DNA of 64,000 bases from an uncultured Chryseobacterium sp. (GCA_913778505.1 CAJYWD010000009.1:1-64000), one strand, 5' to 3'. Counted from the first letter of the stretch, positions 53,332-62,456 are shown. The notes: generated by a model not told the origin, from the letters alone. Numbers and translations are program-made.

Positions 53332-53872
53332 CGCCGGCGACGTTATATTTTCGGAAGGCGGATCGCCGTTGTATTATTATCAGATTGAAGTAGGCGAAGT
53401 GAAGCTGAATAATTATAATGAAGATGGCAAGGAGATGATACAGCGCATCCTGACGAAAGGTCAGAGTATCGGTGAGTTTCTGCTTTTTATGAATAAGGCT
53501 TATCCTGTAAATGCTGTTGCGCTCACCGAATGTCGTGTTTTAAGATTATCGAAATCCGGATTTTTAATGCTGATGGATGAATATCCGGACGCCAAAATGG
53601 ATCTTATCAAAAGTCTGTCGGACTCTATGTATTTCAAATTTGTGATGGGTCAGATATTCTCTACACAAAATCCTGCTACCAAATTGCGGGCGCTGATGGA
53701 TTATCTCAAGAGTTTTCAAAACGATATCACGCCCTTTTCTTTCCAGGTCCCGCTTACGCGACAGCAGATGGCTAATCTTACGGGACTGCGTGTGGAAACC
53801 ACCATACGCACACTGAAAAGTATGGAAAAAGATGAAATTCTGAAAATTCACAACAGGAAAATTTTGTACTGA
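53276..53872 (+). CDS. Crp/Fnr-family transcription regulator (rightward)
   Basis: 198 residues from the ATG at 53276, chosen because it aligns with the paralogue at 54477; the frame extends back to 53237. The cyclic-nucleotide-like barrel has YNAGDVIFSEGGSPLYYYQI and GEVKLNNYNEDGKEMIQRIL. The C-terminal HTH reads QVPLTRQQMANLTGLRVETT. The four Cys of an Fnr iron-sulfur cluster are absent, so it senses something else. It is convergent with its paralogue with 8 bp between stops. Confidence 0.93.
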   Translation: MAIEESILKSSGSKIKHYNAGDVIFSEGGSPLYYYQIEVGEVKLNNYNEDGKEMIQRILTKGQSIGEFLLFMNKAYPVNAVALTECRVLRLSKSGFLMLMDEYPDAKMDLIKSLSDSMYFKFVMGQIFSTQNPATKLRALMDYLKSFQNDITPFSFQVPLTRQQMANLTGLRVETTIRTLKSMEKDEILKIHNRKILY

Positions 53873-53880
53873 TGTGTAAT

Positions 53881-54477
53881 TTAGTAGAAAATTTTTCCCT
53901 GCACGATTTTTACTTCGTTTTTCTTCTCTAGACTTTTGATAGTCCTTATCACAGTTTCTACACGGAGTCCAGTCAATGACGCCAGCTGCTGTCTGGTCAA
54001 TGGGATTTCGAAGGAAAACTGACGCTGATCCGGGAAAAAACTCTTATGGTAATCCATCACACCTTTGAGGCGCACACTTGCATGCAGAGAAGAATTGTTC
54101 TCCAGCATGATATATTTATAATAGAGTCTTTCCGACAAGAATTTGTTGATATCACGAGATACATTGGTGTTATCGTCCAGCAGTTTGATGAATTTTGGTT
54201 TCGCCAGACGAATAACCTTACATTCTTCCAGAACAATGGCGTTCACAGGGTACTTTTCATCAATAAAAAGCAGCAACTCGCATACGCTGAGGCCGGAATG
54301 TAAAATGGCTAAAATCAGTTCCTTTCCTTCCTCATTATAATGATTCAGCTTCACGCGTCCGGAGATAATCTGGTAGTAATAGCGCGGCTTGTCATTTTCA
54401 TGAAAGATAATTTCGCCGGATTTATGTTTCTCGATCTTTGCGCCGTAGGAAAGTAGAAGTTCTTCAGAGATTAGCAT
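53881..54477 (-). CDS. Crp/Fnr-family transcription regulator (leftward)
   Basis: 198 residues, clearly paralogous to the 53276 product over full length: HKSGEIIFHENDKPRYYYQI, GRVKLNHYNEEGKELILAIL, then HTH EIPLTRQQLASLTGLRVETV. No iron-sulfur Cys set. The minus-strand -7 box TATGTTTG is at 54510-54503. A Crp/Fnr palindrome lies 58 bp beyond it (54561), too far for class II but able to affect this gene too. Confidence 0.93.
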   Translation of the reverse strand: MLISEELLLSYGAKIEKHKSGEIIFHENDKPRYYYQIISGRVKLNHYNEEGKELILAILHSGLSVCELLLFIDEKYPVNAIVLEECKVIRLAKPKFIKLLDDNTNVSRDINKFLSERLYYKYIMLENNSSLHASVRLKGVMDYHKSFFPDQRQFSFEIPLTRQQLASLTGLRVETVIRTIKSLEKKNEVKIVQGKIFY

Positions 54478-54560
54478 ATTGTTGTTTTTATGAATGTAAT
54501 AACAAACATAAAACCAAAATATTAAGAATCTTATTACTTAAAATCATTTTCAAACGGTTT

Positions 54561-54605
54561 ATGATTCAGGTCATAAAATTACGCTGATCTTCTTTTCTAA
54601 TTTTG
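54561..54605 (+). promoter_or_regulatory. Crp/Fnr-type promoter toward the CinA-like gene
   Basis: ATGATTCAGGTCAT at 54561-54574 and TAATTTTG at 54598-54605, centre-to-box distance 30.5 bp. The transcript has a ~170-nt leader before the ATG at 54784, without a convincing gene. The palindrome is identical to those at 52213 and 53063. Confidence 0.7.
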
Positions 54606-54783
54606 GAATAATCCAAAGTCATAAAGTATTAAGAATGAAAAATGAAGCATGGGCCAGGTCAAAAATATTTGCGGGCAGATCAGTGGATTGAATAGAGCTC
54701 AGCCGATATCATCCAGAGATTAGGTCTGCAACTAGCTTTCTGAAATGCATTCTTCATCCGATATTTTTTTATAATTAACTAGT

Positions 54784-55320
54784 ATGGAATTTTCAAAGGT
54801 ATTATTGGACAAAATTAGTCACGGTCTCAGGGATCGTAATGAATCCATTGCCTCCGCAGAAAGCGTCACTTCAGGCTATTTGCAACTCGCATTTTCACAG
54901 ATGTTTGAAGCAGGGAAAATCTATAAAGGAGGAATCACCGCTTACACGCTGGAGCAAAAAGTCAAGCATTTGCGAGTTAATCCGGAAGAAGCTCTTCAGA
55001 TGAATTGCGTTTCAAGAAACATCTGCGAAACGATGGCTGTCAGTGCCGGTCGGCTCTATGATTCGGACTGGTCCGTGGCCACCACGGGTTACGCAACACC
55101 GGTACCGGAATCGGAACAGCAGATTTTTGCTTACTACAGTATCGCTTACTGTGGGACTATCATCCGCAGCGATCGTATAGAGCTGCATGCGATGACCAAA
55201 CCGCTGGATGCACAGCGCTATTACACAGAATACATTCTTGGCTGTCTGGCCTGCGAAGTCAAAAGGAATTATGATTACAATAAGGTGCGTAATCGTGACC
55301 TCGATCCTGACAAAAATTGA
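54784..55320 (+). CDS. CinA C-terminal (nicotinamide-nucleotide amidase-like) protein
   Basis: 178 residues matching the CinA C-terminal/PncC domain: ASAESVTSGYLQLAFSQM with the catalytic Ser region, KIYKGGITAYTLEQKVKHL, and WSVATTGYATP. The N-terminal CinA domain is missing, as in stand-alone PncC enzymes that turn NMN into NaMN. The usual G after the catalytic Ser segment is partly altered, so activity is not certain. Confidence 0.82.
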   Translation: MEFSKVLLDKISHGLRDRNESIASAESVTSGYLQLAFSQMFEAGKIYKGGITAYTLEQKVKHLRVNPEEALQMNCVSRNICETMAVSAGRLYDSDWSVATTGYATPVPESEQQIFAYYSIAYCGTIIRSDRIELHAMTKPLDAQRYYTEYILGCLACEVKRNYDYNKVRNRDLDPDKN

Positions 55321-55415
55321 TGGTAAGTGTATCTACGGACAGTTTGGTGGTTTGCTGTATGTCGGAGATTCAAAAACCTTGAGATAATCAGTAATATTTA
55401 ATGATTCAATAAACT

Positions 55416-56174
55416 ATGACTACGGAAATTTTCAACTTTAAGGACAAGTCTGTTATGATTTCAGGAGCAGACAGAGGAATAGGAAAAGCGGTAGCCTTGC
55501 TTTTTGCGAAGTACGGTGCGGATATCGCCATTATTTATCACTCAGATAAGACTAATGCCACTCAGGTGAAATCGGAAATTGAGGCTTTTGGAAGACGAGC
55601 AATTTTGCTTGCAGGTGATGTTAATGATTCTTATTTCTGCAAAGAAGCAATCTATAAAACCATTGCGGCTTTCGGAAAGCTTGATATTTTGATTAACAAT
55701 TCCGGTGTTCAGTTTCCTGCGGAAAGTATTCTGGATTTAAAAGAAGAAAACATCAGGACTACATTCAATGCCAATATTATCGGCATGATTCTGCTGACCA
55801 AAGCGGCCTTTCCCTATCTCGAAAGCGGATGTTCTATTATCAATACCACTTCCGCTACAGCCTATCAGGGTCATCAGCAGCTTCTGGATTATTCGGCTTC
55901 CAAAGGTGCAGTTGTTTCCTTTACCAGATCGCTGGCATTGCAGTGCAAATCGAAGGGGATTCGTGTCAATGCGGTGGCGCCGGGGCCTTTAGAAACGCCA
56001 TTCACGTATGAGACTTTTGACGAAGAGAAAGGTGATTCTGATCTTCGGCCTCTGGAGCGTAATGCTACGCCTGAGGAATTAGCTGCAACATTTCTATTTC
56101 TGGCTAGTAATGCCGCTGCGCAGATCACGGGTCAGGTTTTACATCCTAATGGAGGCTTAATTATAAACGAATAG
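55416..56174 (+). CDS. SDR-family oxidoreductase
   Basis: 252 residues. The Rossmann motif is SGADRGIGKA (TGxxxGxG type), NNSG and the Tyr-x3-Lys of YSASKGA mark the catalytic centre, and LHPNGG is the C-terminal signature. Substrate unknown. It follows the CinA-like gene by 95 bp, with a lone TGATTC half site in between. Confidence 0.92.
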   Translation: MTTEIFNFKDKSVMISGADRGIGKAVALLFAKYGADIAIIYHSDKTNATQVKSEIEAFGRRAILLAGDVNDSYFCKEAIYKTIAAFGKLDILINNSGVQFPAESILDLKEENIRTTFNANIIGMILLTKAAFPYLESGCSIINTTSATAYQGHQQLLDYSASKGAVVSFTRSLALQCKSKGIRVNAVAPGPLETPFTYETFDEEKGDSDLRPLERNATPEELAATFLFLASNAAAQITGQVLHPNGGLIINE

Positions 56175-56418
56175 GAAATATTATAAATATATTGAAATAA
56201 ATGAAAATCTAATTCACATTTTAAATGTAAGGCTAAACTAACAATCTGACATATAGATAATTAAAATTTAAGGAGTGGTTTTTAATCTCTTCTTATAAAT
56301 TGTGTTTAATTTTTAGCTGGTAATAGTGGTAAATGTGTGATAAATGGTGATTATTAATAAATATTTGTGGCTTAAATGTTGTATAAATTAAATTATTAAC
56401 AAATTTAATTTATAAAAT

Positions 56419-57003
56419 ATGGCAACTACCAAATCACAGTCAACGGCAGGCAAAAAGGCGGCCGCAGCTAAAACAACTTCCAAAACAACTGCTAAGAAAA
56501 CGCCGGCAAAAAAAGATGCCGCCAAGGATTTATCAGACCTGTTTGAGGATTCTCTGAAAGATATTTATTGGGCGGAAAAGGCCTTAACAAAAGCGCTTCC
56601 CAAAATGATGAAAAATGCGACCGATGAAAAATTGAAAGCAGCTATCGAAAAACATCTGGAGGAGACACAAACTCACGTATCTAGGTTGGAAGAGTCTTTT
56701 CAAATGATGGGCAAAAAAGCACAAGCCAAAAAATGCGATGCCATGCAGGGGATTTTAGATGAAGGCGATAGTATTATAGAAGAAACTGAGCCGGGAAGCG
56801 TACGGGATGCCGGAATCATCGCTGCCTCGCAGAAGGTGGAGCATTATGAAATCGCAACGTACGGAACGCTCGCAGCCTTTGCAAAAATCCTGGAAGAGAA
56901 CGATGTGCTCAAAAATCTTCTGGCGACCCTAGAAGAGGAGAAAAAATGTGATGAATTGCTCACCAGCCTTGCAGATGTCAATCTGAATTCGAAAGCTAAA
57001 TAA
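56419..57003 (+). CDS. DUF892 (YciF-type) ferritin-like protein with Lys/Ala-rich N-terminus
   Basis: 194 residues. The first 40 are histone-like (many K, A and T: AAAAKTTSKTTAKKTPAKKD). The rest is a four-helix bundle: LSDLFEDSLKDIYWAEKALT, EKHLEETQTHVSRLEESFQ and KVEHYEIATYGTLAAFAKIL, with ferritin-like Glu/His ligands. YciF-type proteins are stress-linked and metal-binding. The basic tail may bind nucleic acid. A 240-bp gap before it has only AT-rich sequence. Confidence 0.88.
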   Translation: MATTKSQSTAGKKAAAAKTTSKTTAKKTPAKKDAAKDLSDLFEDSLKDIYWAEKALTKALPKMMKNATDEKLKAAIEKHLEETQTHVSRLEESFQMMGKKAQAKKCDAMQGILDEGDSIIEETEPGSVRDAGIIAASQKVEHYEIATYGTLAAFAKILEENDVLKNLLATLEEEKKCDELLTSLADVNLNSKAK

Positions 57004-57101
57004 TATTAAACCAGTTAAAGGAAAAGTGCAGTTTAAAAAAATTAAAAAATCATGAATTTTTGATTTTGATTTATGGTTTTTTTAGGAACAGCGCAGGCGA
57101 A

Positions 57102-57125
57102 AGAGAGCATTAAACGCTCTCTTTT
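57102..57125 (+). terminator. Intrinsic terminator
   Basis: AGAGAGC and GCTCTCT (7 bp) around ATTAAAC, followed by TTTTGC and more T. Ends the DUF892 transcript just before the next Crp/Fnr-type promoter. Confidence 0.88.
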
Positions 57126-57139
57126 GCTTGTTTTTGGAT

Positions 57140-57183
57140 GTGACTCAGATCATAAATAAACGCGTTGTCCAATACTAATTTTG
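57140..57183 (+). promoter_or_regulatory. Crp/Fnr-type promoter of the 57211 gene
   Basis: GTGACTCAGATCAT (57140-57153) keeps TGA-N6-TCA. TAATTTTG is at 57176-57183, 29.5 bp from the centre. The start codon is 28 bp past the box. Confidence 0.75.
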
Positions 57184-57210
57184 AATATTAATCTTAAACC
57201 TTCATAACTT

Positions 57211-57822
57211 ATGGACGCAGCGAAAATACCTGGCGTGCCCGCACAGCAGAAAGGTTCACATCTCGATGTGCAGAAAGAATGTCAGTTCATCAATGCAGAG
57301 CAGACAAGGGCAAATTTTGAGTTGCTGAAAGAACGTTTTTTTGCGATCAATCGCTGGAAGGAAACCGGCGGGCGGATGTCGGCAGATTTCAGGCTCTGCG
57401 ATAAGTCGGGATTTTATGTGGATCGTATGCCGCAGGAAGGCGATTTTATCAGGATCGATATTCCCGGTCCAGGTGATATCTATGGAAATGGATTCGACTG
57501 GGTTCGGATCGCGAAAATAGACGAACGTATTTACGATGGACAGCTGGAGCGGTGTCTGATGCTCTGCAGGCCGAGCAGTGCACCCAAAAGTAAGAGCCGG
57601 CATGTGGCTCATTTTTATTCGCCAAAATCATCTTCGTCATTTTTGATAGAGCGTGGCGACCATTATATCAAAGCAGGCGTTTTCGGACGGAACGAAATGC
57701 CGAACTATCAGCATACAGGTTTCATCGGAAAAGTCAGGAATTTTTTGATCTACTTAGCCGGTGCCCTGCGGATGACGAAGATACAGTGGAAGAGCCTGGT
57801 AGAAGGATTGTTGGACTTATAA
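57211..57822 (+). CDS. Hypothetical protein (203 aa) under Crp/Fnr-type control
   Basis: 203 residues, no signal peptide. Visible features: an N-terminal part with HLDVQKECQFINAEQ, a middle beta-rich part with EGDFIRIDIPGPGD and GNGFDWVRIAKIDERI, and a C-terminal helix (FLIYLAGALRMTKIQWKSL). I do not recognise the family. Tight promoter spacing and the surrounding terminators show it is expressed singly. Confidence 0.72.
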   Translation: MDAAKIPGVPAQQKGSHLDVQKECQFINAEQTRANFELLKERFFAINRWKETGGRMSADFRLCDKSGFYVDRMPQEGDFIRIDIPGPGDIYGNGFDWVRIAKIDERIYDGQLERCLMLCRPSSAPKSKSRHVAHFYSPKSSSSFLIERGDHYIKAGVFGRNEMPNYQHTGFIGKVRNFLIYLAGALRMTKIQWKSLVEGLLDL

Positions 57823-58146
57823 AGGATGATGTAAATTTTGATAATGCTACGTTTGCTGAAGATCTTACGCAAAAATGCTGCTTCGTCCTTATTTACTTTT
57901 TGAATTGTTAAAATTCGGACTGTTAGTGCGACAATGAACTACGGCGTCAAATTAAAAAAAAATGGTTTATCACTGACTTTTTGTGGTACAAAAAAATCTG
58001 ATTTTTACAGTTCATCACGGTGATTATGGTATTTAAAATAAAGTTCTTACTAGCTCATCAAAAATAGAGATTAGTTTCTTATACTCGAAAGCAGTAAATT
58101 TCTCAACAAAAAAAATCCTTATTTTTGACCAAAATTTCATCGCCCC
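57823..58146. other. 324-bp gap before mtgA
   Basis: AT-rich DNA without a gene or clear terminator hairpin. The only feature seen is TATTTTTG at 58120-58127, a -7 box 19 bp before the mtgA start. Confidence 0.5.
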
Positions 58147-58794
58147 ATGTGGAAGTTCATCAAGAAACTCTTTTTTATTCTTATCATTGCCAATATTCTT
58201 TTTATCGTTTTTGGAATTTTTTTCAATCCTCCGATTACGATCACACAGTTGGGCGGACTCATCAAGTACGGAAAGCTGGACCGCGATTACATATCCTATG
58301 ATGAGATGGGCAGCAATGTCAAGAAAGCGGTAATTGCATCAGAAGATCAGAATTTTTTCACTCATAATGGATTTGATTTTAAACAGATTGAAAAAGCGAT
58401 GAAAAAAAATGATAAGAAGGGTAAAGTAGTCCGTGGCGGTAGTACGATCTCTCAGCAGACCGCAAAAAATGTTTTTCTGTGGCAGGGAAGAAGCTGGTTT
58501 AGAAAAGGTCTGGAAGCGATTTATACCTTTATCATCGAGAAAATCTGGGGCAAGGATGTGATTCTGGCACGGTATCTCAATTCCATAGAAATGGGACAGG
58601 GCGTCTTCGGAGTAGAGGCTGCTTCAAAATATTATTTTGGTAAATCTGCGAAAGACCTTACCAAAAGCGAGGCGGCATGGATAGCGGCGGTTTTACCAAA
58701 TCCGAAAAAATACGATCCCAAACATCCTTCGGCTTATCTCAATAAAAAGCATAACTGGATCATGCGACAAATGAATCACATTACGCTGAAATGA
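58147..58794 (+). CDS. mtgA: Monofunctional peptidoglycan transglycosylase
   Basis: 215 residues: an N-terminal membrane anchor (about 7-26), then the GT51 domain with catalytic Glu66 in VIASEDQNFFTHNG, RGGSTISQQTAKN, LNSIEMGQGVFG and KSEAAWIAAVLPNPKKYDP. No transpeptidase domain. It polymerises lipid II into glycan strands. Confidence 0.96.
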   Translation: MWKFIKKLFFILIIANILFIVFGIFFNPPITITQLGGLIKYGKLDRDYISYDEMGSNVKKAVIASEDQNFFTHNGFDFKQIEKAMKKNDKKGKVVRGGSTISQQTAKNVFLWQGRSWFRKGLEAIYTFIIEKIWGKDVILARYLNSIEMGQGVFGVEAASKYYFGKSAKDLTKSEAAWIAAVLPNPKKYDPKHPSAYLNKKHNWIMRQMNHITLK

Positions 58795-58810
58795 TTACTT
58801 TTGCAAGACT

Positions 58811-60838
58811 ATGGCAATGCGATTAATCAAAAGAGACAGCTTCAGCACTATCCTGAAAACCTATTTCAGCGAGCAGAACGAAACGCTTTCCCTGCAGCCT
58901 TTGTCGGAGATTGTTTCAAGCCTTAAAAAAGATGACCTGGGCGTGTTTACGGCGTACCTTAAAGATAATGATGCCATCAGACAGCATCTGGTGTATTACA
59001 TCAATAATATTTTCCGGTCCAAGCCTTTTAATCTTTCCATTACTGAGGCGGACATTCTTTCCGAAAATGCCTTTTTTCCAGAATTCAAGAAAAGAATTCT
59101 GAACAAGCTTTTGCCGCCCATCGAAAACGAAAATACCATCTGGTACCTCGTGGATAATGTATTGGTGACGCCCAAGAAAGATCTTCAGTTTTTCCAGAAT
59201 TCGCCTGAGGACAAGATGGATGAGCTCTTCCGCCTTTTGGAAATTGACGGATTCATTAAGAATCCTCATGTCAAGAAAGAGCTCTTGTTTTCGCTTAACA
59301 TTCTGGCCTGGCGTGTCATTGGCAATGCGCTGGATGTGGAAGTGATGAAGATGGTTCCGGAATACAGGAATTTTGATAATCCATTTCTCGCCCTTCAGAA
59401 TGAACTGGACACGCTGAATGAGGAGTTCAAAACCGACGCTGATTTTCAATTCTCTTCATCCGATGTTGCTTATAAGCAGATTAAAGTATATCTGGAGCAA
59501 TGCCTTGATTTTGTGAATGTTGCCTTTAAAAATGCCTCTAAATACGGTATTTCCAGCAAGACCAATCAATCATTGCTGAAGATCAGGCAGCAGCTGAACA
59601 GGATGTCGGATATTATAAAATTGTTTGTGATTGACAAGCAGGAAGATCATCTCATCAATTCCAAGCAGCTATTTTTCAATATTTTAAAATATAAATCGCA
59701 TAAAAATAACCTGCGCGACCTGGTGTCGGACAGCACCAGGCTGATGTCGCATCTCATTACCAATCACACAGCGGAGATGGGAACGCATTACATCACGTCT
59801 ACGCTGGGCTCATACCTGAAAATGTTTTGGAAAGCCTCTGGCGGCGGCGTCATTGTCGGTGCGCTGTGTGTGCTCAAAATGCTTTACAGTTACATTGATA
59901 CCAGTGATTTTGCACATGCCTTTTTATTCTCCATGAACTACGCCATGGGTTTTGTGATGATCTATCTGATGAAGTTTACCTTAGCAACCAAGCAGCCTGC
60001 AATGACGGCCGCAACCATGGCAAAGGTGCTCTCGGAAGGCGATAATAAAAATGCTTATCGGGAGTTTGCGCATGTAGTATCACAGTTGTTCCGCTCCCAG
60101 TTTATTGCATTTATCGGGAATGTACTCTGGTCTTTTCCTGTTTCTTTGGCTATCATTTACGGTCTCGAGATACTTTTTAAGCAGAATTTTGCATTTGAAA
60201 AATCCGGCAAACTGCTGCATGATCTGGATCCGTTTCAGTCGAAAGCCATTCTTCATGCTTGTATAGCCGGTGTATTTCTCTTTATTTCCGGTGTGATATC
60301 CGGGAATATCAGTAACAATTCGGTGTTTTACCAGATTCCGAAAAGGATCGCCAAAAATCCGCTGATCAATTATTTTTTTGGAGCGCGCATCGCGGAACGG
60401 CTTTCCGTCTATTATTCACGCAACTGGGCGGGTATCGTATCCAATTTCTGGTTTGGGGTATTTCTTGGCGCTACGGCGCCCATCGGTCTTTTCCTGGGTT
60501 TGGATCTGGATATCCGACATATTACTTTTGCGGCCGGAAATTTTGCTTTGGGATTGTACGGCAAGGATTTCGTCATCAGCTCATACACCTTCTGGATATC
60601 ATTCACTACAGTATTTCTGATCGGGTTTTTCAATTTTGCAGTCAGCTTCGGACTGTCGATGTTACTGGCTTTCCGCTCCCGCAAGGTAGAACTGAGCGAA
60701 GCGCGCGAGATTTTCAAGGAAATTTTCGGTTATTTTATCCGCAATCCTTTCCGCTTCTTTTTTCCGCTTAGATCGCAGCTGGACGAGCGCAGCAAGAAGA
60801 TGATTCAGGATGTTTCTACAGGATCAGAAGGTCATTGA
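58811..60838 (+). CDS. PF10136-type integral membrane protein (annotated as site-specific recombinase)
   Basis: 675 residues. The N-terminal half is helical and soluble (FSTILKTYFSEQNETL, LEIDGFIKNPHVKKEL). The C-terminal half has several membrane helices, e.g. GGVIVGALCVLKMLYSYI, YAMGFVMIYLMKFTLATKQP and AGVFLFISGVISGNISNN. This is the family often named site-specific recombinase (Gcr), but I see no serine or tyrosine recombinase motifs and the protein is membranous. Start could be 58817. It follows mtgA by 16 bp. Confidence 0.8.
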   Translation: MAMRLIKRDSFSTILKTYFSEQNETLSLQPLSEIVSSLKKDDLGVFTAYLKDNDAIRQHLVYYINNIFRSKPFNLSITEADILSENAFFPEFKKRILNKLLPPIENENTIWYLVDNVLVTPKKDLQFFQNSPEDKMDELFRLLEIDGFIKNPHVKKELLFSLNILAWRVIGNALDVEVMKMVPEYRNFDNPFLALQNELDTLNEEFKTDADFQFSSSDVAYKQIKVYLEQCLDFVNVAFKNASKYGISSKTNQSLLKIRQQLNRMSDIIKLFVIDKQEDHLINSKQLFFNILKYKSHKNNLRDLVSDSTRLMSHLITNHTAEMGTHYITSTLGSYLKMFWKASGGGVIVGALCVLKMLYSYIDTSDFAHAFLFSMNYAMGFVMIYLMKFTLATKQPAMTAATMAKVLSEGDNKNAYREFAHVVSQLFRSQFIAFIGNVLWSFPVSLAIIYGLEILFKQNFAFEKSGKLLHDLDPFQSKAILHACIAGVFLFISGVISGNISNNSVFYQIPKRIAKNPLINYFFGARIAERLSVYYSRNWAGIVSNFWFGVFLGATAPIGLFLGLDLDIRHITFAAGNFALGLYGKDFVISSYTFWISFTTVFLIGFFNFAVSFGLSMLLAFRSRKVELSEAREIFKEIFGYFIRNPFRFFFPLRSQLDERSKKMIQDVSTGSEGH

Positions 60839-61112
60839 TCAGTGACTCGTCTTTTAGAACTTCCCGGAATTTCTTGAGGAAGAATGATTTTCGCATCCGG
60901 AAATCGTTTTTAAGGAGTGGTGATTTGATTCTCAGAACAAGGACTTTTTCCTTAAGATTAACGGTGTTAATCTCAGAATAGAGATCCTCGGAAAGATAAT
61001 GTTCCAGAAAATCGCGGATCTCGAAAGCCTTCAGTTTATCCTCGAAACCATAGATTCTTGCAAAGGAATTCAGTAATTCTGAGGATTGAAATTCTCTTTT
61101 TTTCCGGCTCAT
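60816..61112 (-). CDS. DUF721 (DciA-like) protein
   Basis: 98 residues: LKAFEIRDFLEHYLSEDLYS, then LKEKVLVLRIKSPLLKNDF and MRKSFFLKKFREVLKDES, the compact DUF721 pattern. DciA proteins help load the replicative helicase. Its 3' end overlaps the convergent membrane-protein gene by 23 bp. Confidence 0.8.
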   Translation of the reverse strand: MSRKKREFQSSELLNSFARIYGFEDKLKAFEIRDFLEHYLSEDLYSEINTVNLKEKVLVLRIKSPLLKNDFRMRKSFFLKKFREVLKDESLINDLLIL

Positions 61113-61175
61113 TTTCGATTCTGGTTCTGGGTTGATTTAAGATTGTAAAAATAGATATTTCCAAAACAAAAACAG

Positions 61176-61183
61176 TATCTTTG
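61176..61183 (+). promoter_or_regulatory. -7 box (TATCTTTG) of ychF
   Basis: TATCTTTG fits TAnnTTTG and lies 92 bp before the ychF start. Confidence 0.45.
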
Positions 61184-61275
61184 CAGACTTGAAATTCAAA
61201 GTTTAAGATTAAAAAAAATCTAAGTCCAGAACAGAACATCTTTGAATTTTAAAAATTAAATTTTGAATCGAAATT

Positions 61276-62367
61276 ATGAAATGTGGAATCGTAGGTCTTC
61301 CGAATGTCGGAAAATCAACCCTTTTTAATTGCCTAAGTAATGCCAAAGCGCAGTCTGCGAATTATCCTTTCTGTACCATTGAGCCCAATCTCGGAACAGT
61401 TTCCGTGCCGGACAAAAGACTTTTTGAACTGGAAAAACTCATCAATCCTGAAAAAGTGATTCCTGCTGTGGTGGAAATTGTGGACATTGCAGGATTGGTA
61501 AAAGGAGCCAGCAAAGGCGAAGGTCTTGGCAATCAGTTTTTGGCCAATATCCGCGAGTGCGAAGCGATTATTCACGTTTTGAGATGTTTTGACAACGGCA
61601 ACATCGTGCACGTTGAAGGCTCGGTGGATCCACTGAGAGACAAAGAAATCATTGATATAGAACTTCAGCTGAAGGATTTGGAAACGATCGGAAAAGCAGT
61701 TGATAAGGCTAAAAAGTTGATCAAATCCGGGAAAAAAGAAGATGTTTTGGCTTATGAAACCTTACAAAATCTTCAAAAATTTGTAGAAGACGGAAAAAAT
61801 GCAAGAGAATTTGCTACAGATGATTTCACAGAATCAATTATTGGTGAAGTTCAGTTGTTGACCAATAAGCCGGTTCTTTATGTTTGTAATGTAGATGAGA
61901 ATTCCATTAAAAACGGGAATGACTGGATTGCAAAAATCGAGGAAATGGCCAAAGGCGAGAATGCTGAGGTCGTGGTTCTGGCAGCGCAGATTGAAGCAGA
62001 TATCAATGAGCTGGAAACTTTCGAAGAAAGAGAGATGTTCCTTGATGAGCTTGGTTTAGAAGAACCAGGCGTGAACAGGTTGATCAGAAAAGCTTATGAT
62101 CTTTTGAGATTACAAACTTACTTTACGGCGGGTGTTAAGGAAGTGCGTGCCTGGACAATAGACCAGGGTGCAACTGCGCCACAGGCTGCGGGAGTGATCC
62201 ATACAGATTTTGAGAAAGGATTTATCCGTGCTGAAGTCATTGGCTATGATGATTTTGTGAATTATGGCTCAGAAGCGAAAGTCAAAGAAGCGGGGAAAAT
62301 GCGCGTGGAAGGCAAAGAGTACATCGTGAAAGATGGTGATGTGATGCATTTTAGGTTTAACGTGTAA
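61276..62367 (+). CDS. ychF: Redox-regulated ATPase YchF
   Basis: 363 residues. G1 GLPNVGKSTLFNCLS, G3 DIAGLVKGASKGEGLG, then the altered G4 (NVDE) typical of the Obg-like ATPases that bind ATP, and the TGS-type end (TAPQAAGVIHTDFEKGFI). Binds ribosomes and 26S-like partners in other species. A clear terminator follows. Confidence 0.97.
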   Translation: MKCGIVGLPNVGKSTLFNCLSNAKAQSANYPFCTIEPNLGTVSVPDKRLFELEKLINPEKVIPAVVEIVDIAGLVKGASKGEGLGNQFLANIRECEAIIHVLRCFDNGNIVHVEGSVDPLRDKEIIDIELQLKDLETIGKAVDKAKKLIKSGKKEDVLAYETLQNLQKFVEDGKNAREFATDDFTESIIGEVQLLTNKPVLYVCNVDENSIKNGNDWIAKIEEMAKGENAEVVVLAAQIEADINELETFEEREMFLDELGLEEPGVNRLIRKAYDLLRLQTYFTAGVKEVRAWTIDQGATAPQAAGVIHTDFEKGFIRAEVIGYDDFVNYGSEAKVKEAGKMRVEGKEYIVKDGDVMHFRFNV

Positions 62368-62393
62368 TCTATTTTAAAATATAATAATGTCTA

Positions 62394-62420
62394 AACTCTC
62401 GAATTGGTCGGGAGTTTTTT
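62394..62420 (+). terminator. Intrinsic terminator after ychF
   Basis: AACTCTC and GGGAGTT (one G-T pair) around GAATTGGTC, then TTTT. Confidence 0.85.
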
Positions 62421-62456
62421 ATTTGTACTTTAGCGAAAATTAAAAAATAAAAGATT

